From: Solobacterium sp.
GTDB lineage: Bacteria; Bacillota_I; Bacilli_A; Erysipelotrichales; Erysipelotrichaceae
NCBI GenBank assembly: GCA_024680365.1
Contig: JAILCN010000106.1
Span: 1 to 33,679 of the forward strand
DNA length: 33,679 bases
Direction of reading: 5' to 3'
Both the position numbers and the translations under genes were made by a program. Position 1 is the first letter of the stretch. The number at the start of each line of letters is the position of its first letter. A model generated the notes under the pieces. It saw only the letters and a list, made by a program, of their open reading frames with translations, made no database searches and was not told where the DNA came from. Shown piece after piece: positions 1 to 6,534 of this stretch.

Positions 1-561
1 TACGGCGCGCTGAAGAACGTGAAAAACGGCGTGATGCTGCTGATCCTGAACACCGGCATCGGCGGCGCTGTCATTCATGACGGAAAGATCATGGACGGTG
101 CCCACTTCGCTTCCGGTGAAGTATCCTATATCCGCGGCGACTACAGACGGCGTGATGAATACAATGATATGTTCGCACTTTCCTGCAGCATCGACGGTCT
201 TTCCAAAGCTGTTGAAGAAACATCCGGCAAGCCGAATCTGAATATTCTGCGCATCATGGCAAAGATCGCGACCGGCGACGAAGATGTGAAAAAAGGCGTT
301 GAGAATTACTGTGACAGACTCGCTCTGTATATGTACAACATTCAGTGTGTCATCGACGCTGAAGCGTTTGTCATCGGCGGACATCTGACGGATGAACCGC
401 GCACGATGGCAATGATCCGCCAGGCAGTCGACAGACAGTTTGATGCTGACAGATACGGCAATGTGTTCAAGCCGGCGATCAAGGAATGCATCTTCCACAA
501 CAATTCCCGCATGTACGGCGCAGTCTATAACTTCCGTCTGCAGACCGGCAGGATCAAATAA
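1..561 (+). CDS. ROK-family sugar kinase/regulator, C-terminal part (5' end outside window)
   Basis: The reading frame is open from base 1 and ends at TAA 559-561, so the true start lies upstream; the GTG at 19 is internal. The visible 186 residues begin in the middle of the ATPase fold. The stretch around NTGIGGAVIHDGKIMDG and the following ASGEVSYI match the phosphate-binding and ROK signature region (usually GxGIGxG...GxxGEIGH). ROK proteins are cytoplasmic sugar kinases such as glucokinase, fructokinase and beta-glucoside kinase, or sugar-responsive repressors. The part that would show a helix-turn-helix is missing, so the two cannot be separated. The usual GH dyad is SY here and no CxCGxxGCxE zinc motif follows, as in zinc-less ROK subfamilies. 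A terminator follows directly, so this is the last gene of its operon. The substrate cannot be predicted. Confidence 0.8.
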   Translation, partial: YGALKNVKNGVMLLILNTGIGGAVIHDGKIMDGAHFASGEVSYIRGDYRRRDEYNDMFALSCSIDGLSKAVEETSGKPNLNILRIMAKIATGDEDVKKGVENYCDRLALYMYNIQCVIDAEAFVIGGHLTDEPRTMAMIRQAVDRQFDADRYGNVFKPAIKECIFHNNSRMYGAVYNFRLQTGRIK

Positions 562-574
562 CAGAAGCTGAACG

Positions 575-604
575 GCAGTCCGCAGAGCGGGCTGCTTTTT
601 GTAT
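575..604 (+). terminator. Intrinsic terminator after the ROK gene
   Basis: A 9-bp stem, GCAGTCCGC (575-583) with GCGGGCTGC (587-595) and one G-U pair, has a 3-nt loop and is followed by TTTTTGTATTTT. It starts 13 bases after the ROK stop codon. Confidence 0.85.
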
Positions 605-640
605 TTTGTGAGGAACAGAGACGGAAAAGCTGTGCTGTTC

Positions 641-649
641 TGTTATAAT
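641..649 (+). promoter_or_regulatory. Extended -10 promoter for rdgB
   Basis: TGT-TATAAT at 641-649 is a perfect extended -10 (TGn plus TATAAT) 22 bases before the rdgB ATG. No good -35 hexamer lies at 16-18 bp spacing, which is typical of extended -10 promoters. A ribosome-binding site, GAGAGG (659-664), follows. Confidence 0.7.
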
Positions 650-671
650 GAATGCCTGAGAGGATCAGTCT

Positions 672-1265
672 ATGGAAAAAGTAATCGTAGTTGCCAGCAA
701 GAATAAAGGAAAGATCAGAGAATTTGAAGAACTTCTCTGTCCGGAAGGATATACCGTAAAGAGCCTGTATGATTTTCCCGATATGCCGGAGATCGATGAG
801 ACAGGTACGACATTCTCAGAGAATGCTGTGATCAAAGCCCAGGCCGTCACAGACCGATATCACATCATGGCAGTTTCAGATGACAGCGGTCTCGAGATCG
901 ACGCGTTTGACAGACAGCCGGGCATCCACAGCGCCAGATGGCTTGGCCATGATACCGATTATGCGGAAAAGAACCGCATCGTCCTGGAGATGATGAAGGA
1001 CAAGGCAGACCGCACCTGCCGCTATGCCTGCGCAATTGCGATCACCCGTCCCGGTGAGGAACCGGTCGTGTTCTTTGATACGGTGGAAGGCGAGATCGCC
1101 CGTGAACCAAAAGGGGAAAACGGGTTCGGATATGATCCGATCATCCTGTATCCGCCTTACAATAAGACAATGGCGGAAATGACAAAAGACGAGAAGAACG
1201 GGATCTCGCACCGCGGCAAGGCTGTCCGCAAGATGGAGGAATGGCTGAAAAATGAAAATCTCTAG
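672..1265 (+). CDS. rdgB: XTP/dITP diphosphatase (RdgB/HAM1 family)
   Basis: This cytoplasmic enzyme hydrolyses non-canonical purine nucleotides (XTP, dITP, ITP) to monophosphate and pyrophosphate, keeping hypoxanthine and xanthine out of DNA and RNA. The 197-residue length is normal. The N-terminal SKNKGK loop (9-14), the catalytic DDSGLEID segment with Asp70-Asp71, the GENGFGYDP substrate motif (148-156) and SHRGKA (179-184) are all present. The ATG at 672 follows a GAGAGG site by 7 bases. It is first in a compact run with the DUF1461 gene (14-base overlap) and trmL. A hypoxanthine-DNA glycosylase later in the window (19569-20060) would act on the same class of lesion once it is incorporated. 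Confidence 0.95.
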   Translation: MEKVIVVASKNKGKIREFEELLCPEGYTVKSLYDFPDMPEIDETGTTFSENAVIKAQAVTDRYHIMAVSDDSGLEIDAFDRQPGIHSARWLGHDTDYAEKNRIVLEMMKDKADRTCRYACAIAITRPGEEPVVFFDTVEGEIAREPKGENGFGYDPIILYPPYNKTMAEMTKDEKNGISHRGKAVRKMEEWLKNENL

Positions 1266-1941
1266 AATCATGAATGCCTGCGCCGGTCTGCTGTTTCTGC
1301 TTGCCGTGCTGCTGACATCGATCGAGATCTGCAGCTTCTCCCGATCCTTCTTTATTCATGAATATGAAAAAGGAAAACAGGCGGAACTGATCGGCATGTC
1401 AGATGAAGATCTGATGAAGGCGACCGATACGCTGCTCGATTATCTGAAAGACAGACGCGATGATATCGTCTGTGAAGCGACAATTGCCGGTACCGTGCGG
1501 GAAGTTTACGATGAGCGGGAAACGCTTCATATGATCGATGTCAAAACACTGTATCAGAACGCGATGAAAGCCCGCAGCATTTTCTTTGCCGCATCTGTGA
1601 TCCTGCTGATCTTCGGCTGGCAGAAGAGCCGTCTTGACGCATTGAAGGAAGCGTATCAGTACGGCCTGATGATGCTGTCCGTTCTAGTGATCTTCTGTCT
1701 GGCATATGCCCTGATCGACTTCAACGCATTCTGGTTCCAGTTCCATTATGTATTCTTTGACAACGATCTGTTCATTCTGGATCCGAATGTCTCGATCATG
1801 ATCAATATGTTTACCGAGACGCTGTTCTTTGACCTTGTGATCAGGATCATCATTCTGTTTTCCGTATCGGTTGCAGTGATGGGCGCAGCTCTGTTTTTTG
1901 CGGAAAGGTATCTGAAACATGCTGAACGCAGTCCTGTTTGA
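1252..1941 (+). CDS. TIGR01906/DUF1461 integral membrane protein
   Basis: This 229-residue membrane protein has about four hydrophobic segments (roughly 8-27, 107-123, 138-158 and 195-220) and a soluble loop of about 70 residues between the first two. Two family hallmarks are visible: HMIDVK in the loop (HMxDVK in relatives) and the segment FHYVFFDNDLFILDP before the last helix. These place it in the TIGR01906/DUF1461 family, whose function is not known. Its ATG lies inside the last codons of rdgB and its end overlaps trmL by 23 bases, so the three genes are almost certainly co-transcribed and translationally coupled. I assign no biochemical role. Confidence 0.85.
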   Translation: MKISRIMNACAGLLFLLAVLLTSIEICSFSRSFFIHEYEKGKQAELIGMSDEDLMKATDTLLDYLKDRRDDIVCEATIAGTVREVYDERETLHMIDVKTLYQNAMKARSIFFAASVILLIFGWQKSRLDALKEAYQYGLMMLSVLVIFCLAYALIDFNAFWFQFHYVFFDNDLFILDPNVSIMINMFTETLFFDLVIRIIILFSVSVAVMGAALFFAERYLKHAERSPV

Positions 1942-2443
1942 GCCGGAGATCCCGCAGAACACAGGCAATATCATGCGTACCTGCATGGCGTTTGACTGCC
2001 GTCTGCATCTGATCGAACCGCTTGGTTTCTATCTGGATGAAAAACATCTCAGAAGAGCCGGCATGGATTATGTAAAAGATCTTGATTACCGGATCTGGCC
2101 GGACTGGGAGACGTTCTGTCAGAACAATCCCGGAAGATATTACTATATGACGAGATACGGAAAGAAGAGTCCGGATTCCTTTGATTATACAGAGGATCCT
2201 CTGGATGATATCTATCTGATCTTCGGCAGGGAAAGCACCGGTATTCCCAAGTACATTCTGAAGAAAGATCTGGACCATTGCGTCAGGATCCCGATGGACC
2301 CCGATGCGCGCAGTCTGAATCTTTCCAACTGCGCTGCGATCTGTATTTATGAGGTCCTGCGGCAGTTCCGCTATCCGCAGCTGTCTCATGAAGAAGTGCT
2401 GAAAGGCAGTGATTTTCTGGAAAACTATGATGCAAATGATTAG
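1919..2443 (+). CDS. trmL: tRNA (cytidine/uridine(34)-2'-O)-methyltransferase TrmL
   Basis: This SPOUT-class RNA methyltransferase of 174 residues matches the single-domain TrmL/CspR family, which methylates the 2'-O of the wobble base in tRNA-Leu isoacceptors using S-adenosylmethionine. The N-terminus (LFEPEIPQNTGNIMRT) is the family signature. The C-terminal knot motifs are present: LIFGRESTGIP (motif 2) and a segment ending in RSLNLSNCAAI (motif 3). The first residues are the family's canonical start, so the ATG at 1919 is favoured despite its 23-base overlap with the previous gene. It is the last gene of the rdgB cluster; a separate promoter starts near its stop codon. Confidence 0.93.
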   Translation: MLNAVLFEPEIPQNTGNIMRTCMAFDCRLHLIEPLGFYLDEKHLRRAGMDYVKDLDYRIWPDWETFCQNNPGRYYYMTRYGKKSPDSFDYTEDPLDDIYLIFGRESTGIPKYILKKDLDHCVRIPMDPDARSLNLSNCAAICIYEVLRQFRYPQLSHEEVLKGSDFLENYDAND

Positions 2444-2467
2444 ACAACGGATATTGCGGAGTATAAT
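2441..2467 (+). promoter_or_regulatory. Candidate sigma-A promoter for the small membrane protein-ridA-comK cluster
   Basis: TAGACA (2441-2446, five of six to consensus) and TATAAT (2462-2467) are separated by 15 bp, slightly short. The -35 overlaps the trmL stop codon. Transcription would begin about 15 bases before the GGAGG-type site of the 2490 gene. Confidence 0.55.
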
Positions 2468-2489
2468 ATTTCATTAAAGCGGAGGCACT

Positions 2490-2687
2490 ATGTTAGAATC
2501 GATGAATGATGTTCTGTCATTGGCTGCCAGTCTGTTTATTCTCTGCGGCGGTCTGTATATTCTTTTTACAGTATCGGACAAACACCGTGACGAAATGATG
2601 AAGAAAAGGGAAGAGAACTATTATTCCCTGTATGAAGAAATGGACGATGAGTTCGATGATGAACAGAACGAGCCCTACTACGAATAA
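2490..2687 (+). CDS. Small single-span membrane protein with acidic tail
   Basis: I do not recognise this 65-residue protein. It has one hydrophobic segment (about 8-29, rich in Leu, Ile and Gly), then a short basic stretch, then a strongly acidic tail with EEMDDEFDDEQNE near the C-terminus. The N-terminus lacks a cleavable signal, so a single-span membrane anchor with a cytoplasmic acidic tail is likely. A good ribosome-binding site (GCGGAGG, 2479-2485) precedes the ATG and a TATAAT box lies just upstream, which supports expression. It sits 12 bases before the RidA start and probably shares its transcript. Confidence 0.7.
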   Translation: MLESMNDVLSLAASLFILCGGLYILFTVSDKHRDEMMKKREENYYSLYEEMDDEFDDEQNEPYYE

Positions 2688-2699
2688 AGGAGAATGAAA

Positions 2700-3152
2700 A
2701 TGATTCAGAAAGCGATCCATTCAGAAAACGCTCCGAAAGCAATCGGACCGTATTCACCGGCAGTGAAAGTCGGCGATTTCATTTATCTTTCCGGCCAGCT
2801 TCCGATCGATCCCAAAACGGGAAAACTGGCAGAAGGCGGCATTGCCGAACAGACAGAGCAGTGTCTGAAAAATGTCTCTGCAGTTCTGGCTGAGTGCGGA
2901 CTTGGAATGGAATATGTTCTGAAGACAACTGTTTATCTGACAGACATGAATGATTTTGCGGAAATGAACAAGGTTTACGGTACCTATTTCAGGGAACCGT
3001 ATCCGGCAAGATCTGCCGCGGAAGTCTCGAAGCTTGCTCTGGGAGCGAAAGTGGAGATCGAAGCATTTGCAATGGACACCCGCGCACTGGAAGTCATCTG
3101 TTCGGAAGAATCCTGTGCGAACTGCAGTGAAAAGGAAACCTGTGAATTCTGA
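2700..3152 (+). CDS. ridA: RidA-family enamine/imine deaminase with cysteine-rich C-terminal tail
   Basis: RidA (YjgF/YER057c/UK114) trimers hydrolyse reactive 2-aminoacrylate and related imines made by PLP enzymes such as threonine dehydratase. The core matches closely: IGPYSPAVKVGDFIYLSGQ near the N-terminus, the TTVYLTDMNDF segment, and YPARSA with the substrate-carboxylate arginine (Arg104). I chose the ATG at 2700 because it is 7 bases from AAGGAG (2687-2692); the in-frame ATG at 2694 is only 1 base away. After the normal domain end (about residue 124) there are about 26 extra residues with four cysteines, C134-x4-C139-x2-C142-x5-C148. This tail is not part of classical RidA and could bind metal or form disulfides. 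The 3' end overlaps the ComK-like gene by 11 bases. Confidence 0.93.
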   Translation: MIQKAIHSENAPKAIGPYSPAVKVGDFIYLSGQLPIDPKTGKLAEGGIAEQTEQCLKNVSAVLAECGLGMEYVLKTTVYLTDMNDFAEMNKVYGTYFREPYPARSAAEVSKLALGAKVEIEAFAMDTRALEVICSEESCANCSEKETCEF

Positions 3153-3567
3153 GTATCTTTACTTCCGTCAGGAAAAGGACAGGACCTGCTGTCTGAAAGA
3201 AGACGGAAGTTTTGTCTTTCTGGAAGGAAAGCCTGTCAGGATCCTCAATGAAATGTGTCTTGCCTGCGGAAGTACGCTGCAGGGAAGAACAGACGCTGTC
3301 CGGATCCTTCTGGGCATCCGTCAGAAGCCGCCGGTATTGATCAGTGAACGGACTGCTGAGATCTGGTTCGGCACAACGGGCATGAACAGTGAAGACTGTG
3401 AATGGCTTTCCTGGCAGAAGATCCTCCATATCGCAAAAAACGGCAGCATCAGCACCGTCACCTTCATGAACGGCATCAGCATATCCGTCAGCGCCGATGT
3501 CCGGACCCTCCGCCTGCAGGCAGAACGATGCCGGCAGATCCTTCAGATCATTCTAAAGAACACATGA
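3142..3567 (+). CDS. ComK-family competence transcription factor homologue (short form)
   Basis: This 141-residue protein aligns by eye along most of Bacillus subtilis ComK, the master activator of DNA-uptake genes. Shared landmarks are CGSTLQGR (ComK: FGSSYAGR), QKPPVLIS (HKPPIMVD), the Cys-x-Trp-x-Ser segment at 86-90 (CGWIS), VTFMNG (VTFSNG) and a closing amphipathic stretch with LQAERCRQIL. It stops about 45 residues short of the 192-residue Bacillus protein, so the C-terminal region tied there to proteolytic control is missing. A longer frame runs upstream inside ridA, but similarity begins only after the GTG at 3142, which has AAAGGA five bases before it. Overlap with ridA implies coupled translation. 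comEA and comEC at 16177-18551 are plausible targets. Activator function in this organism is inferred. Confidence 0.8.
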   Translation: MNSEYLYFRQEKDRTCCLKEDGSFVFLEGKPVRILNEMCLACGSTLQGRTDAVRILLGIRQKPPVLISERTAEIWFGTTGMNSEDCEWLSWQKILHIAKNGSISTVTFMNGISISVSADVRTLRLQAERCRQILQIILKNT

Positions 3568-3570
3568 AAA

Positions 3571-3600
3571 AAAGGAAGATCGAATTCTTCCTTTCATTTT
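3571..3600. terminator. Bidirectional terminator between the ComK-like gene and trpS
   Basis: A 9-bp perfect stem, AAAGGAAGA (3571-3579) with TCTTCCTTT (3586-3594), has a 6-nt loop. T-rich sequence follows on the plus strand (CATTTT) and a T-run lies on the minus side (complement of 3567-3573). It can serve both converging genes. Confidence 0.8.
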
Positions 3601-3601
3601 C

Positions 3602-4594
3602 TCAGAGAATGATATCCATTCCGATCGCTTTCTGAACCTGAGACAGCTTGGCGTCAGCGACCTGAGAAGCTCTTGCCGCGCCTTCCTTCAGTGTCTTTTC
3701 GATCATGCCGCTTTCGGAGATCTCACGATAACGGTTCTGGATCTCTTCCAGTCTTGCGCACACAACATCCGCAACAGCACGCTTGAATTCACCGTAGCCT
3801 TTTCCTTCAAATTCCTGTTCGATGTCAGCCATCGGACGGTTGTCAGAAAGAGAAGACATGATCTGCATCAGATTGGAAATGCCAGGCTGGTTTTCCGGAT
3901 CGAAATGCACTTTGCCGATGCTGTCTGTCACAGCGGACATGATCTTCTTTCTTGCTTTTTTCAGATCATCCAGCAGATAGATGCATCCTTTGTCAGAATC
4001 GTCGGATTTGGACATCTTTCTGGACGGATCGGAGAGTGACATGATCCTGGCACCGACTTTCGGAACGAGAGGTTCCGGGACCTGGAACAGTTTTCCATAA
4101 CGGTGATTCATTCTTTCCGCGAGATCTCTGGTCAGCTCAACGTGCTGCTTCTGATCTTCGCCGACCGGTACATAATCCGCATCATACAGGAGAATATCTG
4201 CAGCCATCAGAGAAGGGTATGTGTAGAGACCGCCGCTGAGGTTCTTTTCACCTTTTGCCTGCTTGTCCTTGAACTGGGTCATGCGGTTCAGTTCACCAAG
4301 ATAGGTATGACAGCACATGATGAAGCCGAGCTGGGCATGGGCTCTGACATCTGTCTGCAGGAAGATCGTTGATCTTTCCGGATCCAGGCCGCAGGCCAGG
4401 TACAGGGCGACGCAGTCATGCAGATTCTGCTTCAGTTCCGCGGGATCCTGGGGAACCGTGATGCAGTGCAGATTGGCAATGAAGAAATAAACTTCATATT
4501 CATCCTGATATTCAACAAAATGACTCAGTGCTCCGATATAGTTTCCAAGATGGAGCTGTCCTGTCGGCTTAATGCCTGATAACATCCGTTTCAT
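3602..4594 (-). CDS. trpS: Tryptophan--tRNA ligase
   Basis: This cytoplasmic class I aminoacyl-tRNA synthetase of 330 residues charges tRNA-Trp. The HIGH-type motif appears as GQLHLGNYIG near residues 12-21 and the KMSKS loop as RKMSKSDDSDKG. Length and motif spacing fit the bacterial TrpRS family. It is a single-gene transcript on the minus strand, converging with the ComK-like gene and sharing a terminator. GAAAGGAAG precedes the ATG by a few bases. Expression is probably controlled by the T-box leader upstream, so it should rise when uncharged tRNA-Trp accumulates. Confidence 0.97.
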   Translation of the reverse strand: MKRMLSGIKPTGQLHLGNYIGALSHFVEYQDEYEVYFFIANLHCITVPQDPAELKQNLHDCVALYLACGLDPERSTIFLQTDVRAHAQLGFIMCCHTYLGELNRMTQFKDKQAKGEKNLSGGLYTYPSLMAADILLYDADYVPVGEDQKQHVELTRDLAERMNHRYGKLFQVPEPLVPKVGARIMSLSDPSRKMSKSDDSDKGCIYLLDDLKKARKKIMSAVTDSIGKVHFDPENQPGISNLMQIMSSLSDNRPMADIEQEFEGKGYGEFKRAVADVVCARLEEIQNRYREISESGMIEKTLKEGAARASQVADAKLSQVQKAIGMDIIL

Positions 4595-4599
4595 GATTT

Positions 4600-4821
4600 C
4601 TTCCTTTCAAAAAAAACAGTCCCGTCAAACGAAGGGACGCATGTCTGCGCGGTGCCACCCGACTTATCTCTGCATACAGAGATCTCTTGCTTTGGGATAA
4701 CGGGCCGCCGTATCATACGATCATGCTCCCGGGCTCCAAATGTGCATTCCGCTGCTGACATCTTTCATCAGCCGGTGTCTTTCTGAAAACAGCAATGAAT
4801 ACAGCTGCACCCGTTCAACGC
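4600..4821 (-). promoter_or_regulatory. T-box riboswitch leader of trpS (tryptophan)
   Basis: On the minus strand the leader contains the conserved T-box core GGGTGGCACCGCG (complement of 4648-4660). A 7-bp hairpin precedes it (ATCTCTG/CAGAGAT). A terminator follows (GTCCC/GGGAC, then T-run, 4613-4640). The acceptor-binding bulge reads UGGC, which pairs with GCCA, fitting the G73 discriminator of bacterial tRNA-Trp. A specifier-loop candidate lies between a lower CGGGU/GCCCG stem and an upper stem; it holds UUUGGA with UGG (Trp) at 4736-4738. The 5' side of that loop lacks an obvious AGUA element, so the exact stem I fold is less certain than the T-box call. Confidence 0.88.
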
Positions 4822-4827
4822 AAGTCA

Positions 4828-4856
4828 ATTTAATCACAGATTTTTTATATTTACAA
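4828..4856 (-). promoter_or_regulatory. Promoter of the trpS leader
   Basis: On the minus strand TTGTAA (complement of 4851-4856) and TTAAAT (complement of 4828-4833) are 17 bp apart, and a TGA triplet directly precedes the -10. Transcription would start near 4821, so the RNA includes the predicted lower stem of the T-box. The TTGACT just downstream was considered as an alternative -35 but has no convincing partner. Confidence 0.6.
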
Positions 4857-4864
4857 CTGCAGTA

Positions 4865-4891
4865 TTGAAACATTGACAGGAATGATATAAT
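4865..4891 (+). promoter_or_regulatory. Extended -10 promoter of spx
   Basis: TGA-TATAAT (4883-4891) is a full extended -10. TTGAAA (4865-4870) lies 15 bp upstream of the hexamer. The start site falls about 10 bases before AAAGGAGG. The divergent trpS -35 ends only 8 bp away. Confidence 0.75.
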
Positions 4892-4910
4892 TACGGCAAA
4901 AGGAGGATTT

Positions 4911-5342
4911 ATGATCGTTGTATATACTTCACCAGGATGCGCAAGCTGCAGAAAAGTCAAACAATGGCTGAAAGATCACAATCTTCCGTTTATTGAGAAG
5001 AACATCTTTAAAACACTGCTGAATGACAGTGAGATCCGTCATCTGCTGATCAGAAGCGAGAACGGCAGTGATGATATCATTTCGAAGCGTTCCAAGATCA
5101 TTCAGGAAAGCAATATCGATCTGGATTCCATGACCACCGACCAGCTGATCCAGTTCATCAAGCAGAATCCTTCAGTTCTGAAACGTCCCATCATTATCAG
5201 TGAGACAAGCTTCCAGGTCGGCTATGATGAAGAGGAGATCGGTATTTTCATTCCTTCCGAACTCCGCAGGATCGCTGATTATAACTGCAGCCGGGACTGT
5301 CCCAGCTATAAGCTGTGTGGGTCCGTCAGAAAAGAAAGGTAA
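4911..5342 (+). CDS. spx: Spx/ArsC-family redox regulator Spx with extra C-terminal cysteines
   Basis: Spx binds the RNA polymerase alpha C-terminal domain and redirects transcription during disulfide stress. The 143-residue protein has the thioredoxin-like ArsC fold with the redox switch C10-A-S-C13. Gly52 (SENGSDD) sits where B. subtilis Spx contacts alpha-CTD, and KRPIII with Arg92 is conserved. Family members usually end soon after the segment matching EEIGIFIPSELRR. This one adds about 20 residues with Cys126, Cys130 and Cys136 (C-x3-C-x5-C), which could sense metal or redox state. A strong AAAGGAGG site precedes the ATG. It has its own promoter and terminator, so it is probably monocistronic. 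ArsC arsenate reductase is excluded by the CxxC and G52 pattern. Confidence 0.9.
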   Translation: MIVVYTSPGCASCRKVKQWLKDHNLPFIEKNIFKTLLNDSEIRHLLIRSENGSDDIISKRSKIIQESNIDLDSMTTDQLIQFIKQNPSVLKRPIIISETSFQVGYDEEEIGIFIPSELRRIADYNCSRDCPSYKLCGSVRKER

Positions 5343-5344
5343 AC

Positions 5345-5366
5345 AGAAGAAGCCGCGGCTTCTTTT
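5345..5366 (+). terminator. Short palindromic terminator after spx
   Basis: AGAAGCCG/CGGCTTCT (5348-5363) is a perfect palindrome that can fold as a 6-bp stem with a CGCG loop, extended by A-T and G-U pairs and followed by TTTTA. It lies 5 bases after the spx stop and 17 bases before mnmA, so termination may be partial. Confidence 0.6.
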
Positions 5367-5382
5367 ATGTATTGAGATAAGT

Positions 5383-6534
5383 ATGAAAAAAGTTCTTGTT
5401 GGTCTGTCCGGCGGTGTTGACAGCGCAGTCGCCGCATATTTGCTGAAAAAACAGGGATATGATGTCACCTGTGCTTTCATGCGCAACTGGGATTCTGCCG
5501 CGAATGATGATTATCTTGGAAATCCGACTGTAAATGATCCTGTATGCCCGCAGGAAGCGGACTACCATGACGCCCAGTCTGTTGCGGACAGCCTTGGCCT
5601 GCCGCTGCTCCGGATCGATTTTATAAAAGAATACTGGGATGATGTGTTTAAGACATTTCTTGTTGAATATGAAAAGGGAAGGACCCCGAACCCGGATATC
5701 CTATGCAACAGATATATCAAGTTTGACAGTTTCATGCGTTTTGCGAAGGATCAGGGATTTGATACGGTAGCGACCGGTCATTACGCAAAGATGGCTTCGG
5801 AAAACGGTGTTTCCGTCATCCAGAAAGCTGATGACAGGAATAAGGATCAGTCCTACTTCCTGGCGGCTGTCCGCAGACAGGTGCTGGATCATATACTGTT
5901 CCCGCTTGGCTCCGTGGATAAGCCTGAAGTGCGCAGGATCGCGTCTGAGCTTGGCCTTTCGGTTGCCGCGAAGAAGGATTCTACCGGCATCTGCTTTATC
6001 GGCGAAAGAAAGTTCCGGCAGTTCCTGGCAAACTATCTGCCGATGAAAGACGGCCGGATCATCAATATCAGTGACGGCACCGCTGTCGGTACGCATCACG
6101 GCGTCTTCTACTACACGATCGGTCAGAGAAAAGGTCTGGATATCGGCGGCATCGGCCCGTTCTTTGTAGCAGGAAAAGACGTTGCAAAGAATGAACTCTA
6201 TGTCGCAGACAGCGCTCACCAGGATCTTCTGTATTCGGACTCCTGTCTGATCACAGAAGTGAACTGGCTGGCTGACAGAAAACTGCCGATGGACTGCTGC
6301 GCGAAATTTCGTTACCGGCAGCCGGATCAGAATGTTCATCTGGAACTGAACGCAGACGGCACGCTGACAGCATCCTATCCGCAGACAGTGCGCAGTGTCA
6401 CACCGGGACAGGAAGCTGTATTCTACGACGGCGACACGATGATCTGCGGCGGCCGGATCGAAACGGTTTACCGCGGCGGCAGAGATATGCAGGAGATCAT
6501 CCGTGAATCGGTCAGTAAAGTGCAGTCTCGGTGA
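5383..6534 (+). CDS. mnmA: tRNA-specific 2-thiouridylase MnmA
   Basis: MnmA installs the 2-thio group on wobble U34 of Lys, Glu and Gln tRNAs using ATP and sulfur relayed from a cysteine desulfurase. The 383-residue frame has the PP-loop LSGGVDSAVAA at its N-terminus. The two catalytic cysteines are Cys108 (PDILCNRYIKF) and Cys204 (STGICFIGERKF), and GHYAKM is also present. The open frame extends upstream through spx, but the family start MKKVLVGLSGG fixes the ATG at 5383. The ribosome-binding site is weak (GAGATAAG). The insertion after MRNWDS, containing LGNP and CPQE, resembles Mollicutes and Erysipelotrichales versions. It lies upstream of recD2 and alaS, as trmU does in Bacillus. Confidence 0.96.
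   Translation: MKKVLVGLSGGVDSAVAAYLLKKQGYDVTCAFMRNWDSAANDDYLGNPTVNDPVCPQEADYHDAQSVADSLGLPLLRIDFIKEYWDDVFKTFLVEYEKGRTPNPDILCNRYIKFDSFMRFAKDQGFDTVATGHYAKMASENGVSVIQKADDRNKDQSYFLAAVRRQVLDHILFPLGSVDKPEVRRIASELGLSVAAKKDSTGICFIGERKFRQFLANYLPMKDGRIINISDGTAVGTHHGVFYYTIGQRKGLDIGGIGPFFVAGKDVAKNELYVADSAHQDLLYSDSCLITEVNWLADRKLPMDCCAKFRYRQPDQNVHLELNADGTLTASYPQTVRSVTPGQEAVFYDGDTMICGGRIETVYRGGRDMQEIIRESVSKVQSR

Noticed and set aside
3034-3141. Upstream extension of the ComK-like frame inside ridA
   Set aside because: It overlaps conserved RidA residues and has no ComK similarity; the GTG at 3142 with AAAGGA is the better start.
4873-4878. A perfect TTGACA before spx
   Set aside because: It is only 7 bp from the TATAAT box and no other -10 lies 16-18 bp downstream; the extended -10 with TTGAAA is preferred.
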